This document shows, in pieces, positions 25,907 to 33,796 of a stretch of 64,000 nt of DNA; position 1 is the stretch's first letter; each line of letters opens with the position of its first letter. The notes under the pieces were generated by a model, which did not search any database, was not told where the DNA came from, and saw only the letters and a list, made by a program, of their open reading frames with translations. Source of the stretch: JAOUEA01 sp963719165. GTDB lineage: Bacteria; Actinomycetota; UBA4738; HRBIN12. The translations under genes and the position numbers were made by a program. The DNA lies in NCBI GenBank assembly GCA_963719165.1, contig CAVRAV010000001.1, forward strand, positions 868,001 through 932,000, in the 5' to 3' direction.

Positions 25907-26818
25907 TCACATCTCCCGCAGCCGCCTGATCCGCTCCTGGATCGGCGGGTGCGTCGAGAACAGCCGTTCCATCGTGGACGTCTTGTCGCCCTCCACGCGC
26001 GAGGGCTGCGATAGCCACAGGTGGGCCGTGGCGTTGTTCGCGGCGCGCATCGCCGTGGGTGCGGCTTCGATCTTCTGCAGCGCCGAGACGAGGCCCGGCG
26101 GGTAGCGGGTGAGGAGCGCGCCCTCGGCGTCGGCGAGGTACTCCCGGTTGCGCGAGACCGAGAGCTTGATGAGCTGCCCGGCCAGCGGGGCGAGGATCAG
26201 CAGCGCGAACCCCACGGCGAAGATGACGAGTTGCGCGATGCCGCCCCCGTTGTTTCCGTCGCCCCCGCCGCGCCTGCCGCCGCCCCAGAACCAGCTCCGC
26301 ATGAAGAACTCCGAGAGCAAGATGGCGGCGCCGACGAGGGTCGCGACGATGGTGCCCAACAGGATGTCGCGATCCTTCACGTGAGACATCTCGTGGCCGA
26401 TCACGCCCTCGAGCTCCACGCGATCCATCATCTGCAACAGGCCCTGCGTCACGGCGATGGAGGAATGCTCGGGGTCCCGGCCCGTGGCGAAGGCATTGGG
26501 CGCTTGCTCGTTCACCACGTAGACGGTCGGCTTGGGCAGCCCCGCCGCGATCGCGAGGCCCTCCACGATGTTGTGCAGGCGCGGCTCCTCCTCGGGCGTC
26601 ACCGCGCGCGCCCCGGTGGCGGCCAGGACCATCCGGTCCCCATAGAGGTAGGAGCCGATCGACATCCCGCCGGCGATCAGCAGCGCGATCACGAGGCCCC
26701 AGGCGCCTCCGTTGAAGAACAGGTAGCCCACGGCGAAGCCGATGACGCCGAGGAACACGAAGGCGCCCAGCACGAGCAAGACGCTCTTGCGCTTGTTGGC
26801 AGCGATCTCCTCGTACAC
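25907..26818 (-). CDS. htpX: Membrane zinc metalloprotease HtpX
   Basis: A 303-residue M48 protease for quality control of membrane proteins. Two N-terminal helices (residues about 11-33 and 40-58) precede the zinc motif HEMSH (142-146), with the third ligand in REYLADAEGA. Two further hydrophobic segments flank a Gly/Asn-rich loop (GGGRRGGGDGNNGGG). Start is GTG. It directly follows lemA by 6 bases; lemA-htpX pairing is widespread and suggests a joint envelope-stress role. Confidence 0.95.
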   Translation of the reverse strand: MYEEIAANKRKSVLLVLGAFVFLGVIGFAVGYLFFNGGAWGLVIALLIAGGMSIGSYLYGDRMVLAATGARAVTPEEEPRLHNIVEGLAIAAGLPKPTVYVVNEQAPNAFATGRDPEHSSIAVTQGLLQMMDRVELEGVIGHEMSHVKDRDILLGTIVATLVGAAILLSEFFMRSWFWGGGRRGGGDGNNGGGIAQLVIFAVGFALLILAPLAGQLIKLSVSRNREYLADAEGALLTRYPPGLVSALQKIEAAPTAMRAANNATAHLWLSQPSRVEGDKTSTMERLFSTHPPIQERIRRLREM

Positions 26819-26824
26819 GGCGGA

Positions 26825-27376
26825 CTAGAACTCCACCTGAACCGGGCCTCGTTCGGGCTCCTCGATGTCGAAGAACTCGCGCGGCGTGAACCGGAACGTC
26901 TTCGCCAGCACGCTCGAGGGGAACGACTGGATCGCCGTGTTCAGCTGCATCACCTGGTCGTTGTAGAACTGCCTCGCGTAGGCGATCTTCGACTCCGTCC
27001 CGGTGAGCTCTTCCTGCAGCGCCAGGAAGTTCGCGTTGGCCTTGAGGTCGGGATAGTTCTCGGCCACGGCGATCAGCCGGCCGAGCCCCGCGGTGAGCTC
27101 GTTCTCCGCGTGGGCCTGCTCCCCCACTCCCTGGGCGCCCATCGCCTGGGTCCGCGCCGCGGTGATGTCCTCGAAGACCTGCCGCTCGTGCGCGGCATAG
27201 CCCTGCACCGTCTGCACGAGGTTGGGGATCAGGTCGTAGCGACGCCGAAGTTGCACGTCGATCTGCGACCACCCGTTGTCGGCACGGACCCGCAGCCGGA
27301 CGAGACGGTTGTACGACCACACGGCCCCCAGGGCAGCGACGACGACGACCCCGAGGACGATCCAGAGACCCAACAC
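26825..27376 (-). CDS. lemA: LemA family membrane protein
   Basis: A 183-residue protein with an N-terminal transmembrane helix (LWIVLGVVVVAALGAVW) followed by the conserved LemA helical domain: YNRLVRLRVRADNGWSQIDVQLRRR begins it, then DLIPNLVQTVQGYAAHE, ENYPDLKANANFLALQEELTGTE and RQFYNDQVMQLN. Function is unknown. I chose GTG at 27376, just after the PimA-like stop; a longer frame would overlap that gene. A TTG one codon later is also possible. It forms an operon with the upstream glycosyltransferase and downstream htpX. Confidence 0.92.
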   Translation of the reverse strand: MLGLWIVLGVVVVAALGAVWSYNRLVRLRVRADNGWSQIDVQLRRRYDLIPNLVQTVQGYAAHERQVFEDITAARTQAMGAQGVGEQAHAENELTAGLGRLIAVAENYPDLKANANFLALQEELTGTESKIAYARQFYNDQVMQLNTAIQSFPSSVLAKTFRFTPREFFDIEEPERGPVQVEF

Positions 27377-27381
27377 GATCC

Positions 27382-28491
27382 CTATCGTATCGAGGCCGGG
27401 GGGCTCCCGATGGCTTCCGCGTAGAGCGCCTCGAGGCGCTCGATCACCACCGACCAATCGAACGACCGGGCGCGGTCGCGTCCCGCCGACCGGAGCCGTT
27501 GTGCGAGTCCACGCTCGTCGAGCACGCCGGCCACCGCGTCGCAGAGGGCCGCGGCGTCCCGCGCAGGGACCAGGAGGCCGTCGATGCCGTCGCGCACGAC
27601 CTCGGTGTAGCCGGCGATCCGGCTCGCCACGACCGGGAGGCCGGCGGCCATCGCCTCGACGAGCACCATGCCGAAGCTCTCACCGCCGATCGCCGTCCCC
27701 AAGAACACGTCGCACGCGGCGTAGTAGGGCGGCAGGTCCACGTTCGAGATCGTCCCCAGCAACGCGACCCGATCGCGCAGCTCGGGAGACAGGGTCGCGA
27801 CGGCGGCACGGTCGGGACCGTCGCCGATCACCACGAGCCGCAGGTCCGGTCGCTTCGCACCGAGGAGCGCGAACGCAGTCACGGCGGTGGGGAATCCCTT
27901 GCGTTCGTCGAGGCGGCCCACGAACAGGAGCTTCGTGCCCGGGCCGAGGTCCGCCGGGCGGACGCTCGCGAACCGCTCGACGTCCGTGCCGTTGGGCACG
28001 AGCTCGAACGAACCGCCGATCCGGCGGCGGGCGAAGGCGGCGGCGACCTCGGACACCGCGACCCTGACCGCGAGCCGCCGCGCCACGATCCGAAGCAGCG
28101 GGGCCGCCAGGTCGTAGAGCCGCGATCGCTCGGCGCCCGAGTGGAAGGTGGCCACGACGGGGACGCGCGCGGCGAGGGTGGCCCACATCGACGTGCTGGG
28201 CGTCAGCGGCTCGTGCACGTGCACGACATCCGGGCGGAGCTCGGCGAGCGCACTCGCGACGCGGCGAACGGACCAGGGCCGCGGATCGATGGGTGCATTG
28301 GAGGCGTTGTAAGGGATGTCGACCGGGCGCCCCACCGCGAGCACGCCGGGGATGCCGGCGTGCCCGCGGACCGGCGCGAGGACCATGACCTCATGCCCGC
28401 GCGCACGCAGGTGCTCGGCCTGCTCACGGACGTGCGTCTGCACACCACCGGGGTCGTCGAACGCGTACGGGCAGCCGAGGACGATCCTCAC
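27382..28491 (-). CDS. GT4 glycosyltransferase, PimA-like
   Basis: A 369-residue GT-B enzyme. The N-terminal acceptor domain has PYAFDDPGGVQTHVREQ and HVHEPLTPS; the C-terminal nucleotide-sugar domain has LLFVGRLDERKG and GGESFGMVLVEAMAAGLPVV, the E(x7)E motif of family GT4. Similarity in the N-terminal stretch and the position next to acyltransferase and CDP-alcohol phosphotransferase genes point to phosphatidyl-myo-inositol mannosyltransferase PimA. Start is GTG at 28491, overlapping the acyltransferase stop (GTGA); a longer frame exists but would run into that gene. The exact acceptor is inferred from context. Confidence 0.85.
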   Translation of the reverse strand: MRIVLGCPYAFDDPGGVQTHVREQAEHLRARGHEVMVLAPVRGHAGIPGVLAVGRPVDIPYNASNAPIDPRPWSVRRVASALAELRPDVVHVHEPLTPSTSMWATLAARVPVVATFHSGAERSRLYDLAAPLLRIVARRLAVRVAVSEVAAAFARRRIGGSFELVPNGTDVERFASVRPADLGPGTKLLFVGRLDERKGFPTAVTAFALLGAKRPDLRLVVIGDGPDRAAVATLSPELRDRVALLGTISNVDLPPYYAACDVFLGTAIGGESFGMVLVEAMAAGLPVVASRIAGYTEVVRDGIDGLLVPARDAAALCDAVAGVLDERGLAQRLRSAGRDRARSFDWSVVIERLEALYAEAIGSPPASIR

Positions 28492-29381
28492 GATCCCCAG
28501 CCGGGCTGGAACATGTGCCAGTCGGGCGGAGCCGCCGCGATCGCTTCCTCGAATCCCGCGGCCATCGCCACGGTCAGCGCCCGGACGTCGCCGCGCCGGC
28601 TCCCGGTCGTTTGCGGTTCGAGGGGTCGCCCGAAGGCGCATCGCCAGTCACCGCGTTCCTCGGCGATACTCACGACGATCAGGGGTGCGCCGGATGAGAT
28701 CGCGAGGAGGGCGGGCCCCGCCGGCAGGCGGCGCGTGCGGCCGAACATCTCCACCTCCACGCCCCGACCCGACAGGTCGCGGTCGGCCACCAGGCACACG
28801 ACACGGTTCCGCGCGAGCGCCGACGCGAGTTGCTGCCCCACGCCGCGGTCGTCGGTGCCGATGATGTCCATGCCGAGATCTTCACGGTGGCGTAAGAACA
28901 GGCGGAAGAGACGCTCGGGCTCCAGCCGCTCCGCGACCGAGATCAGTCGTTCGCCCCGCGAGACCATCCACCGCCCCGCAACGTCCCAATTCCCCATGTG
29001 CGGCATCACCAAGACGAGGCCCTTGCCCGCCGCGTGGGCGCCCTCCATGTTCTCGACACCCACGACGTGGAAGCGGCTTTGGATCTCCTCATCGGAAAGC
29101 CGGCCCACTCGGAAGGTGTCGAACCAGTACCTCGCGTATCGCTCGAACGCCTGCCGGGTGGCCGCGTGCACGAGCGGATCGTCCACGTCACGTCCCAGCA
29201 CCTGGGCCTGGTTCGCGGCCACCGTCGCGCGTACGGTCGGGAGCGCCCGAAACGCGAGACGCCCGGCCCACGTGAACGCGCGCCGGGCGGGACTTTCGGG
29301 GAGCGTGCGCCCCATCCAGGCGACGGCCCGATACGCCTCGAACGCGATCGTCTGTCTCACGCGATCCCGCCCGGTGATCAC
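28488..29381 (-). CDS. Lauroyl/PatA-type lysophospholipid acyltransferase
   Basis: A 297-residue HtrB/LpxL-like acyltransferase. The catalytic motif HX4D is H128-MGNW-D133, in LVMPHMGNWDVAG. Later conserved blocks are VVCLVADRDLSGRGVEV and AGPALLAISSGAPLIVV, and the C-terminus has DWHMFQPGW. In mycobacteria the gene in this position is PatA, which acylates phosphatidylinositol mannosides. The GTG at 29381 overlaps the stop of the CDP-alcohol phosphotransferase-like gene by four bases; the open frame upstream is antisense to that gene and is not used. Confidence 0.88.
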   Translation of the reverse strand: MITGRDRVRQTIAFEAYRAVAWMGRTLPESPARRAFTWAGRLAFRALPTVRATVAANQAQVLGRDVDDPLVHAATRQAFERYARYWFDTFRVGRLSDEEIQSRFHVVGVENMEGAHAAGKGLVLVMPHMGNWDVAGRWMVSRGERLISVAERLEPERLFRLFLRHREDLGMDIIGTDDRGVGQQLASALARNRVVCLVADRDLSGRGVEVEMFGRTRRLPAGPALLAISSGAPLIVVSIAEERGDWRCAFGRPLEPQTTGSRRGDVRALTVAMAAGFEEAIAAAPPDWHMFQPGWGS

Positions 29382-29929
29382 GCCCGCTCCTCGCGCGCGA
29401 CCTGGGTCGTGCGCACGAGGACGGCCAAGATCGAGAGCGCCGCCGCCATCCACACGGTCCAGGCGAGCCAGCCGAAAGCGAGCCCGACCACGACGAGCCC
29501 GTAGCGGATGCCCCGGGTGACGTGGCTCTCCTCGACGGAGTACGACAGCGACGCCCCGCGAGCCCGCACGTAAGCAGACAGGAAGCTGGCGCACAGCGCC
29601 ACCAGCGCGCCGATCGCGACGTGGGGCGCGGGCCCACTCGTCACCCAGGCGATGGAGCCGAACAGCAGGCCGTCCCATGCCCGGTCGAGCAGCTCGTCGA
29701 GCATGCGGTCCGTCGGCCCGCCCGCGCCGTGGTTCGCGCGGTGGCCGCCGACGAGGAGGAAGACCGCCGACACGCCCGCCGCTGCCGCGGCCCGTCCGGG
29801 TTCCCTGGCGATCACGAGCCACGCTCCCACCGCGGCCGCGACGCCGCCCGCGATCAGCATGGTGCGCGTGATGGCCGTTCCGGGAGGCTGACGCTGGAAC
29901 CGGATCTGCAGTCGTTGGAAGCGCACCAT
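29378..29929 (-). CDS. CDP-alcohol phosphotransferase-like membrane protein, active site degenerate
   Basis: A 183-residue polytopic membrane protein at the position where actinobacteria carry the phosphatidylinositol-phosphate synthase PgsA. Four to five hydrophobic segments are visible. The family motif D-x2-D-G-x2-A-R-x8-G-x3-D-x3-D is only half preserved: residues 74-82 (DRMLDELLD) give the last two aspartates (D78, D82), but the first two are replaced by F57 and V60 and the A-R pair reads R-A. The first aspartates bind metal in characterised enzymes, so normal catalysis is doubtful. The reading frame is otherwise intact and coupled to the acyltransferase. Confidence 0.75.
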   Translation of the reverse strand: MVRFQRLQIRFQRQPPGTAITRTMLIAGGVAAAVGAWLVIAREPGRAAAAAGVSAVFLLVGGHRANHGAGGPTDRMLDELLDRAWDGLLFGSIAWVTSGPAPHVAIGALVALCASFLSAYVRARGASLSYSVEESHVTRGIRYGLVVVGLAFGWLAWTVWMAAALSILAVLVRTTQVAREERA

Positions 29930-29941
29930 GGGGTCCGCGCG

Positions 29942-29963
29942 AGCCTAGCAACTTGAGTAGGAT
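29942..29963. promoter_or_regulatory. Divergent -10 elements between the PgsA-like gene and EF-G2
   Basis: TAGGCT on the minus strand (29942-29947) would start the PgsA-like operon about 5 bases before its ATG. TAGGAT on the plus strand (29958-29963) would start the EF-G2 transcript near 29970, leaving a 25-base leader with GAAGGAG. The latter excludes the in-frame ATGs at 29953 and 29962 as starts. Confidence 0.4.
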
Positions 29964-29994
29964 GCCCCCTACCTCACCGCCGAAGGAGCACGCG

Positions 29995-32085
29995 TTGAAG
30001 ACCTACGACGCGAAGGATATCCGCAACGTCTTGCTGGTGGGCCACGGGGGGGCGGGCAAGACCTCGCTGCTCGAGGCCATGGCCTTCACGGCGGGAGCCA
30101 TCACCCGGATGGGCACCGTCGAAGACGGCACGACGATCTCCGACCACGACCCCGACGAACAGCGCAAAGGCATCTCCGTCTCGTTGTCGATGACGCCTCT
30201 GGAGTGGAACGGGGTCAAGATCAACGTCCTGGACGCCCCGGGCTATGCCGACTTCGTGGGGGACCTTCGCTCGGCCGTGCGCGCTGTGGACGCGGTGATC
30301 GTGGTGGTGTCGGCGGTCGACGGCGTCGAGGTGCAAACGGAGACCGCCTGGGAGCTCGCGGTGGAAGCAGGCCTGCCGCGTGCGATCTTCGTCAACAAGC
30401 TCGATCGAGAACGCTCGGACTTCCAGGGCACGCTGGACCAGCTCGTGTCCTCATTCGGGAACCAGGTGGCCCCGTTCGAGCTGCCGATCGGCGCCGAGGA
30501 TGGGTTCCGTGGGGTGGCCGACCTGCTCCACGAGAAGGCGGACCTGTACCCCGATGGACCTCGCGCGCAGGAGTCCGAGTGGCCCGAGGAGATCCACGCC
30601 TTGGCGGATCCCGCCCGGGAGAAGTTGATCGAGGCGGTGGCCGAGTCCGACGACGCGCTGATCGAGGAGTACCTGGAGGTCGGCACCCTGCCCGAGGAAC
30701 ACATCGTCTCGGGGGCGAAAGACGGGTTCGCCAGGGCGCGGCTGGCGCCGGTCATCCTGGGCTCGGCGGCGGCGGCGATCGGCATCGACCGCTTGCTCGA
30801 TTTCATCGTCGAGGAGTTTCCGTCCCCGCTCGATCGTGGCCCGATCGCGGTCGTCGGCAAGAGCGGCGATCCCCGGGAGCAGCCGTGCGACCCTGCGGGC
30901 TCCCCGACGGCGTTCGTGTTCAAGACGATCTCGGATCCGTTCGTGGGACACATCACGATGTTCCGCGTCTTCGGCGGGACCGTCCGCCCCGACTCCAGCC
31001 TGCACAACGCGACGCAGGGCACGGACGAGCGTGTGGGACAGCTGTTCACGCAGGTCGGCAAGGAACACGACCCGGTGGCCCAGGTCCCGGCCGGGGATAT
31101 CGGCGCGGTGGCCAAGCTCGCCCACGCCCACACCGGGGATACCTTCAGCACCAAGGACGACCCCGTGCAGCTCCCCGAGATCGAGCTGCCGGAGCCGCTG
31201 CTCGCCTACGCGATCGCGCCCCGGACCAAAGGTGATGAGGACAAGCTCGCGACCGGGATCGCGCGCCTGCGCGAGGAGGACCCCACCCTGCGGGTCTCGC
31301 GCAACGAAGAGACCCACCAGACCGTCATCCACGGCATGGGAGAAGCACACCTCGAGGTCATGATCGAGCGCCTCAAGCGGAAGTTCGGGGTGGAGGTCGA
31401 GACCGCCCCGGCCAAGATCGCCTACCGCGAAACGATCCGCAAACCGGCAAAGGCGACGGGCCGTCACGTGAAGCAGTCCGGCGGGCACGGTCAGTACGCC
31501 GTATGCATGATCGAGCTGGAACCTCTTCCCCACGGCGAGGGATTCGTCTATGAGGACAAGATCTTCGGCGGCGCCATCCCCCACCAGTTCATCCCCTCCA
31601 TCGAGAAAGGCATCGTGAAGACGATGGCCGAGGGCGTGCGGAGCGGAAACCCGATGGTGGACGTCAAGGTCACCGTCGTGGACGGGAAGTTCCATTCGGT
31701 GGATTCCTCCGACATGGCCTTCCAGATCGCCGGATCGCTCGCGCTGAAGGAGGGCGTCGAGGCGGCGGGCGTGGCGTTGCTGGAGCCCGTCGTCGCGCTG
31801 GAGGTCGTGGTCCCCGACGCGTACACGGGCGATGTGATGGGCGATCTGAACGCCAAGCGGGGGAAGATCGCGGGGATGGACCAGCTCGGCGGAGGCAAAC
31901 AGCGCATCCGCGCGCTCGTGCCTCAGGGGGAGGTCGCGCGCTACGTGATCGACCTGCGGTCGATGACCGGCGGCCGCGGGGCGTTCTCCATGACGTTCGA
32001 CCACTACGAGGCGATGCCGGCCAACCTCGCACAGCGCGTGATCGACGACTTCCAGGCCTCTCGCGAGGAAGCGCACAAGCGCTAG
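29995..32085 (+). CDS. Elongation factor G-like GTPase (EF-G2 type)
   Basis: A 696-residue translational GTPase. The P-loop is GHGGAGKTSL (residues 16-25), switch 1 has RKGISVSLS, G3 is DAPGYADF and G4 is NKLD (134-137). Domains II to V follow with typical EF-G blocks (FKTISDPFVGHITMFRVF; YRETIRKPAKATGRHVKQSG; GGRGAFSMTFDHYE). G3 reads DAPGY where canonical EF-G has DTPGH, so the GTPase-activating histidine is a tyrosine. This is typical of the EF-G2/FusA2 paralogues, not the main translocase. The TTG at 29995 has GAAGGAG 6 bases upstream. It is the only plus-strand gene in this part of the window. Confidence 0.9.
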   Translation: MKTYDAKDIRNVLLVGHGGAGKTSLLEAMAFTAGAITRMGTVEDGTTISDHDPDEQRKGISVSLSMTPLEWNGVKINVLDAPGYADFVGDLRSAVRAVDAVIVVVSAVDGVEVQTETAWELAVEAGLPRAIFVNKLDRERSDFQGTLDQLVSSFGNQVAPFELPIGAEDGFRGVADLLHEKADLYPDGPRAQESEWPEEIHALADPAREKLIEAVAESDDALIEEYLEVGTLPEEHIVSGAKDGFARARLAPVILGSAAAAIGIDRLLDFIVEEFPSPLDRGPIAVVGKSGDPREQPCDPAGSPTAFVFKTISDPFVGHITMFRVFGGTVRPDSSLHNATQGTDERVGQLFTQVGKEHDPVAQVPAGDIGAVAKLAHAHTGDTFSTKDDPVQLPEIELPEPLLAYAIAPRTKGDEDKLATGIARLREEDPTLRVSRNEETHQTVIHGMGEAHLEVMIERLKRKFGVEVETAPAKIAYRETIRKPAKATGRHVKQSGGHGQYAVCMIELEPLPHGEGFVYEDKIFGGAIPHQFIPSIEKGIVKTMAEGVRSGNPMVDVKVTVVDGKFHSVDSSDMAFQIAGSLALKEGVEAAGVALLEPVVALEVVVPDAYTGDVMGDLNAKRGKIAGMDQLGGGKQRIRALVPQGEVARYVIDLRSMTGGRGAFSMTFDHYEAMPANLAQRVIDDFQASREEAHKR

Positions 32086-32087
32086 CC

Positions 32088-32483
32088 TCAGCGCACGAGA
32101 TCGAAGACGAAGCTCGTGGTGAGGGCGGCGAAAACGAGGGCCGCCCACCCGATCAGGAGCGCGAGGCCTCCGACCGGGGTCACGGCGCCCCATCGCGGCT
32201 CGTCGGCGAGCACCAACGCGAACAGGCTCCCCGAGAACAACACCGCCCCGACGATGAACGCCACGCCCGCCACCGCGGAGGCCGCCGAGTCGGGTCCCCA
32301 GGTCCGGATCGCCACCACCGCGAACAGCGCGAACGCGTGATAGAGGAGATAGCGCACTCCCGTCTCGAATGTCGCGAGGCGCTCCGTCGAGCGGCGACGC
32401 TGGAGCGCATGCGCGCCGAAGGCCCCGAGGGCGACGCCCAGGGATCCGTAGATGCCCGCGACGACCAGGAACGTGCGGTCCAC
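32088..32483 (-). CDS. DUF423 family membrane protein
   Basis: A 131-residue protein with four hydrophobic helices. The DUF423 hallmark GVALGAFGAHAL near residue 18 is followed by FETGVRYLLYHAFALF, FIVGAVLFSGSLFALVL and VTPVGGLALLIGWAALV. Function is unknown. Start is GTG. Its stop faces the EF-G2 stop with only two bases between, so any terminator for this pair must lie inside the coding regions. It follows the alpha/beta hydrolase by 3 bases. Confidence 0.9.
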   Translation of the reverse strand: MDRTFLVVAGIYGSLGVALGAFGAHALQRRRSTERLATFETGVRYLLYHAFALFAVVAIRTWGPDSAASAVAGVAFIVGAVLFSGSLFALVLADEPRWGAVTPVGGLALLIGWAALVFAALTTSFVFDLVR

Positions 32484-32486
32484 CGC

Positions 32487-33305
32487 TCAGATCCGCGCCG
32501 CGCTCGTCCGCAGGAACGGCAGGAGCGCCGCCCCGAACGCCTCCGGGCGCCGCACGTTCACGACGTGATCGGCCGCCTCGATCGAGACGACCTCCGCTCC
32601 GGCGATCGCCGACGCCGTGAGCCTGCCCATCCGGTCGATGTACGGCACATCCTCGGCACCCAGCACGACGAGGGTCGGCACGGTGATCTCGTGGAGCCGG
32701 GCGAATGCCGGGGGATCGAGTCCCTGCAGGCCCGCCTCGTCCATCGTCAGCTCGTGCAGGTTGTCGAGGGCGATCTCGCGGAGGCGGGCGCCGGCCCCGT
32801 CCCGGGTTCCGAGCGGCGCCCAGATGCCGAGGCGGAGGTCCTGGGCTCGCACGAGGTCGCCGGCCCCGACGGCCTCGTCGATGCCGGCCGTGGCCTTCGC
32901 CCACCAGGCCTCCTCTTCGGGCAGCGCCTCGATGCCCTCGGCCTCGGACGCAACCACCACGAGGGCCCATACTCGATCCGGGTATTCGAGGGCGGTGTCG
33001 ATCGCGATGCCGCCGCCCATGGAACACCCCACCAGCGCGGTGCGCTCGATGTCGGCGGCCTCGAGCACGGCGGACAGGTCGCGATGATGCGCGTAGGGGT
33101 GAGCGGTGTCGTGCGAGGAACGGCCGTACCCGCGCACGTCGTACCGCATGGTCCGGAAGCCCGCCTCCGCGAACGACGCGAACTCCCGATCCCACGTTCG
33201 CGAGTCCCACAGCCCCGGGTGGATGAACGTGACGACGGGTCCTTCGCCCGCCACCTCGTACCAGAGGCGCGCGCCGTCCGCGAGTTCCACGAAGCCCTCG
33301 GTCAT
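32487..33305 (-). CDS. Alpha/beta-fold hydrolase
   Basis: A 272-residue hydrolase. The oxyanion stretch VTFIHPGLWDSRTWD, the nucleophile elbow GCSMGGGIA (Ser in G-C-S-M-G), a C-terminal aspartate in LVVLGAEDVPYID and the catalytic histidine in EAADHVVN make up the expected triad. The RYDVRGYGRSS block resembles 3-oxoadipate enol-lactonase-type esterases, but the substrate cannot be read. Its start overlaps the HIT gene stop by four bases, so it belongs to the thrS-HIT transcript. Confidence 0.9.
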   Translation of the reverse strand: MTEGFVELADGARLWYEVAGEGPVVTFIHPGLWDSRTWDREFASFAEAGFRTMRYDVRGYGRSSHDTAHPYAHHRDLSAVLEAADIERTALVGCSMGGGIAIDTALEYPDRVWALVVVASEAEGIEALPEEEAWWAKATAGIDEAVGAGDLVRAQDLRLGIWAPLGTRDGAGARLREIALDNLHELTMDEAGLQGLDPPAFARLHEITVPTLVVLGAEDVPYIDRMGRLTASAIAGAEVVSIEAADHVVNVRRPEAFGAALLPFLRTSAARI

Positions 33306-33796
33306 GAGGCGAATCGCGGTGCGAGTCGGCGGGCGGTTTCCTCAAGGAGCTCGGGGAGAACACGCGTTTGCCCCACGACCGGCATGAAGTTGGTGTCGCC
33401 GCCCCATCGGGGCACGACGTGCCAATGCACGTGGTCGGGGATGCCGGCGCCCGCCACGGCTCCCAGGTTCATGCCGATGTTGAACCCGTGAGGATCGGAC
33501 TCCTCCCTGAGCGCCTTGACGCACCGCTGCAGCAACGACTGGAGATCGACGTTCTCCCGTTCGCTGAGGTCCTCGACCTCGCCCGTGTGCCGGCGCGGCA
33601 CCACCAAGAGGTGCCCGGGGTTGTACGGGAACTTGTTCAGCACCACGTACGCGAGCTCGGTCTCGGCCAGGATGCGAGCGGCCTCGTCGCTTTCGGGCAG
33701 GTGACAGAAGACGCACGACCCATCGCCCGCACCCGCCGGTTCTTCCGCCGCCGTGCGGATATAGGCCATCCGCCAGGGGCTCCAGAGGTGCTCCAC
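33302..33796 (-). CDS. HIT-family nucleotide hydrolase/phosphorylase
   Basis: A 164-residue HIT protein. The histidine triad is H122-V-H124-W-H126 in DHVHWHVVPR. The N-terminal CVFCHLP motif and a lone later histidine (PRRHTGEV) may form a metal site, as in the Ap4A phosphorylase found next to thrS in mycobacteria. That gene is the best functional guess: cleavage of diadenosine polyphosphates made by synthetases. The start is GTG, immediately after the thrS stop. Confidence 0.9.
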   Translation of the reverse strand: MEHLWSPWRMAYIRTAAEEPAGAGDGSCVFCHLPESDEAARILAETELAYVVLNKFPYNPGHLLVVPRRHTGEVEDLSERENVDLQSLLQRCVKALREESDPHGFNIGMNLGAVAGAGIPDHVHWHVVPRWGGDTNFMPVVGQTRVLPELLEETARRLAPRFAS

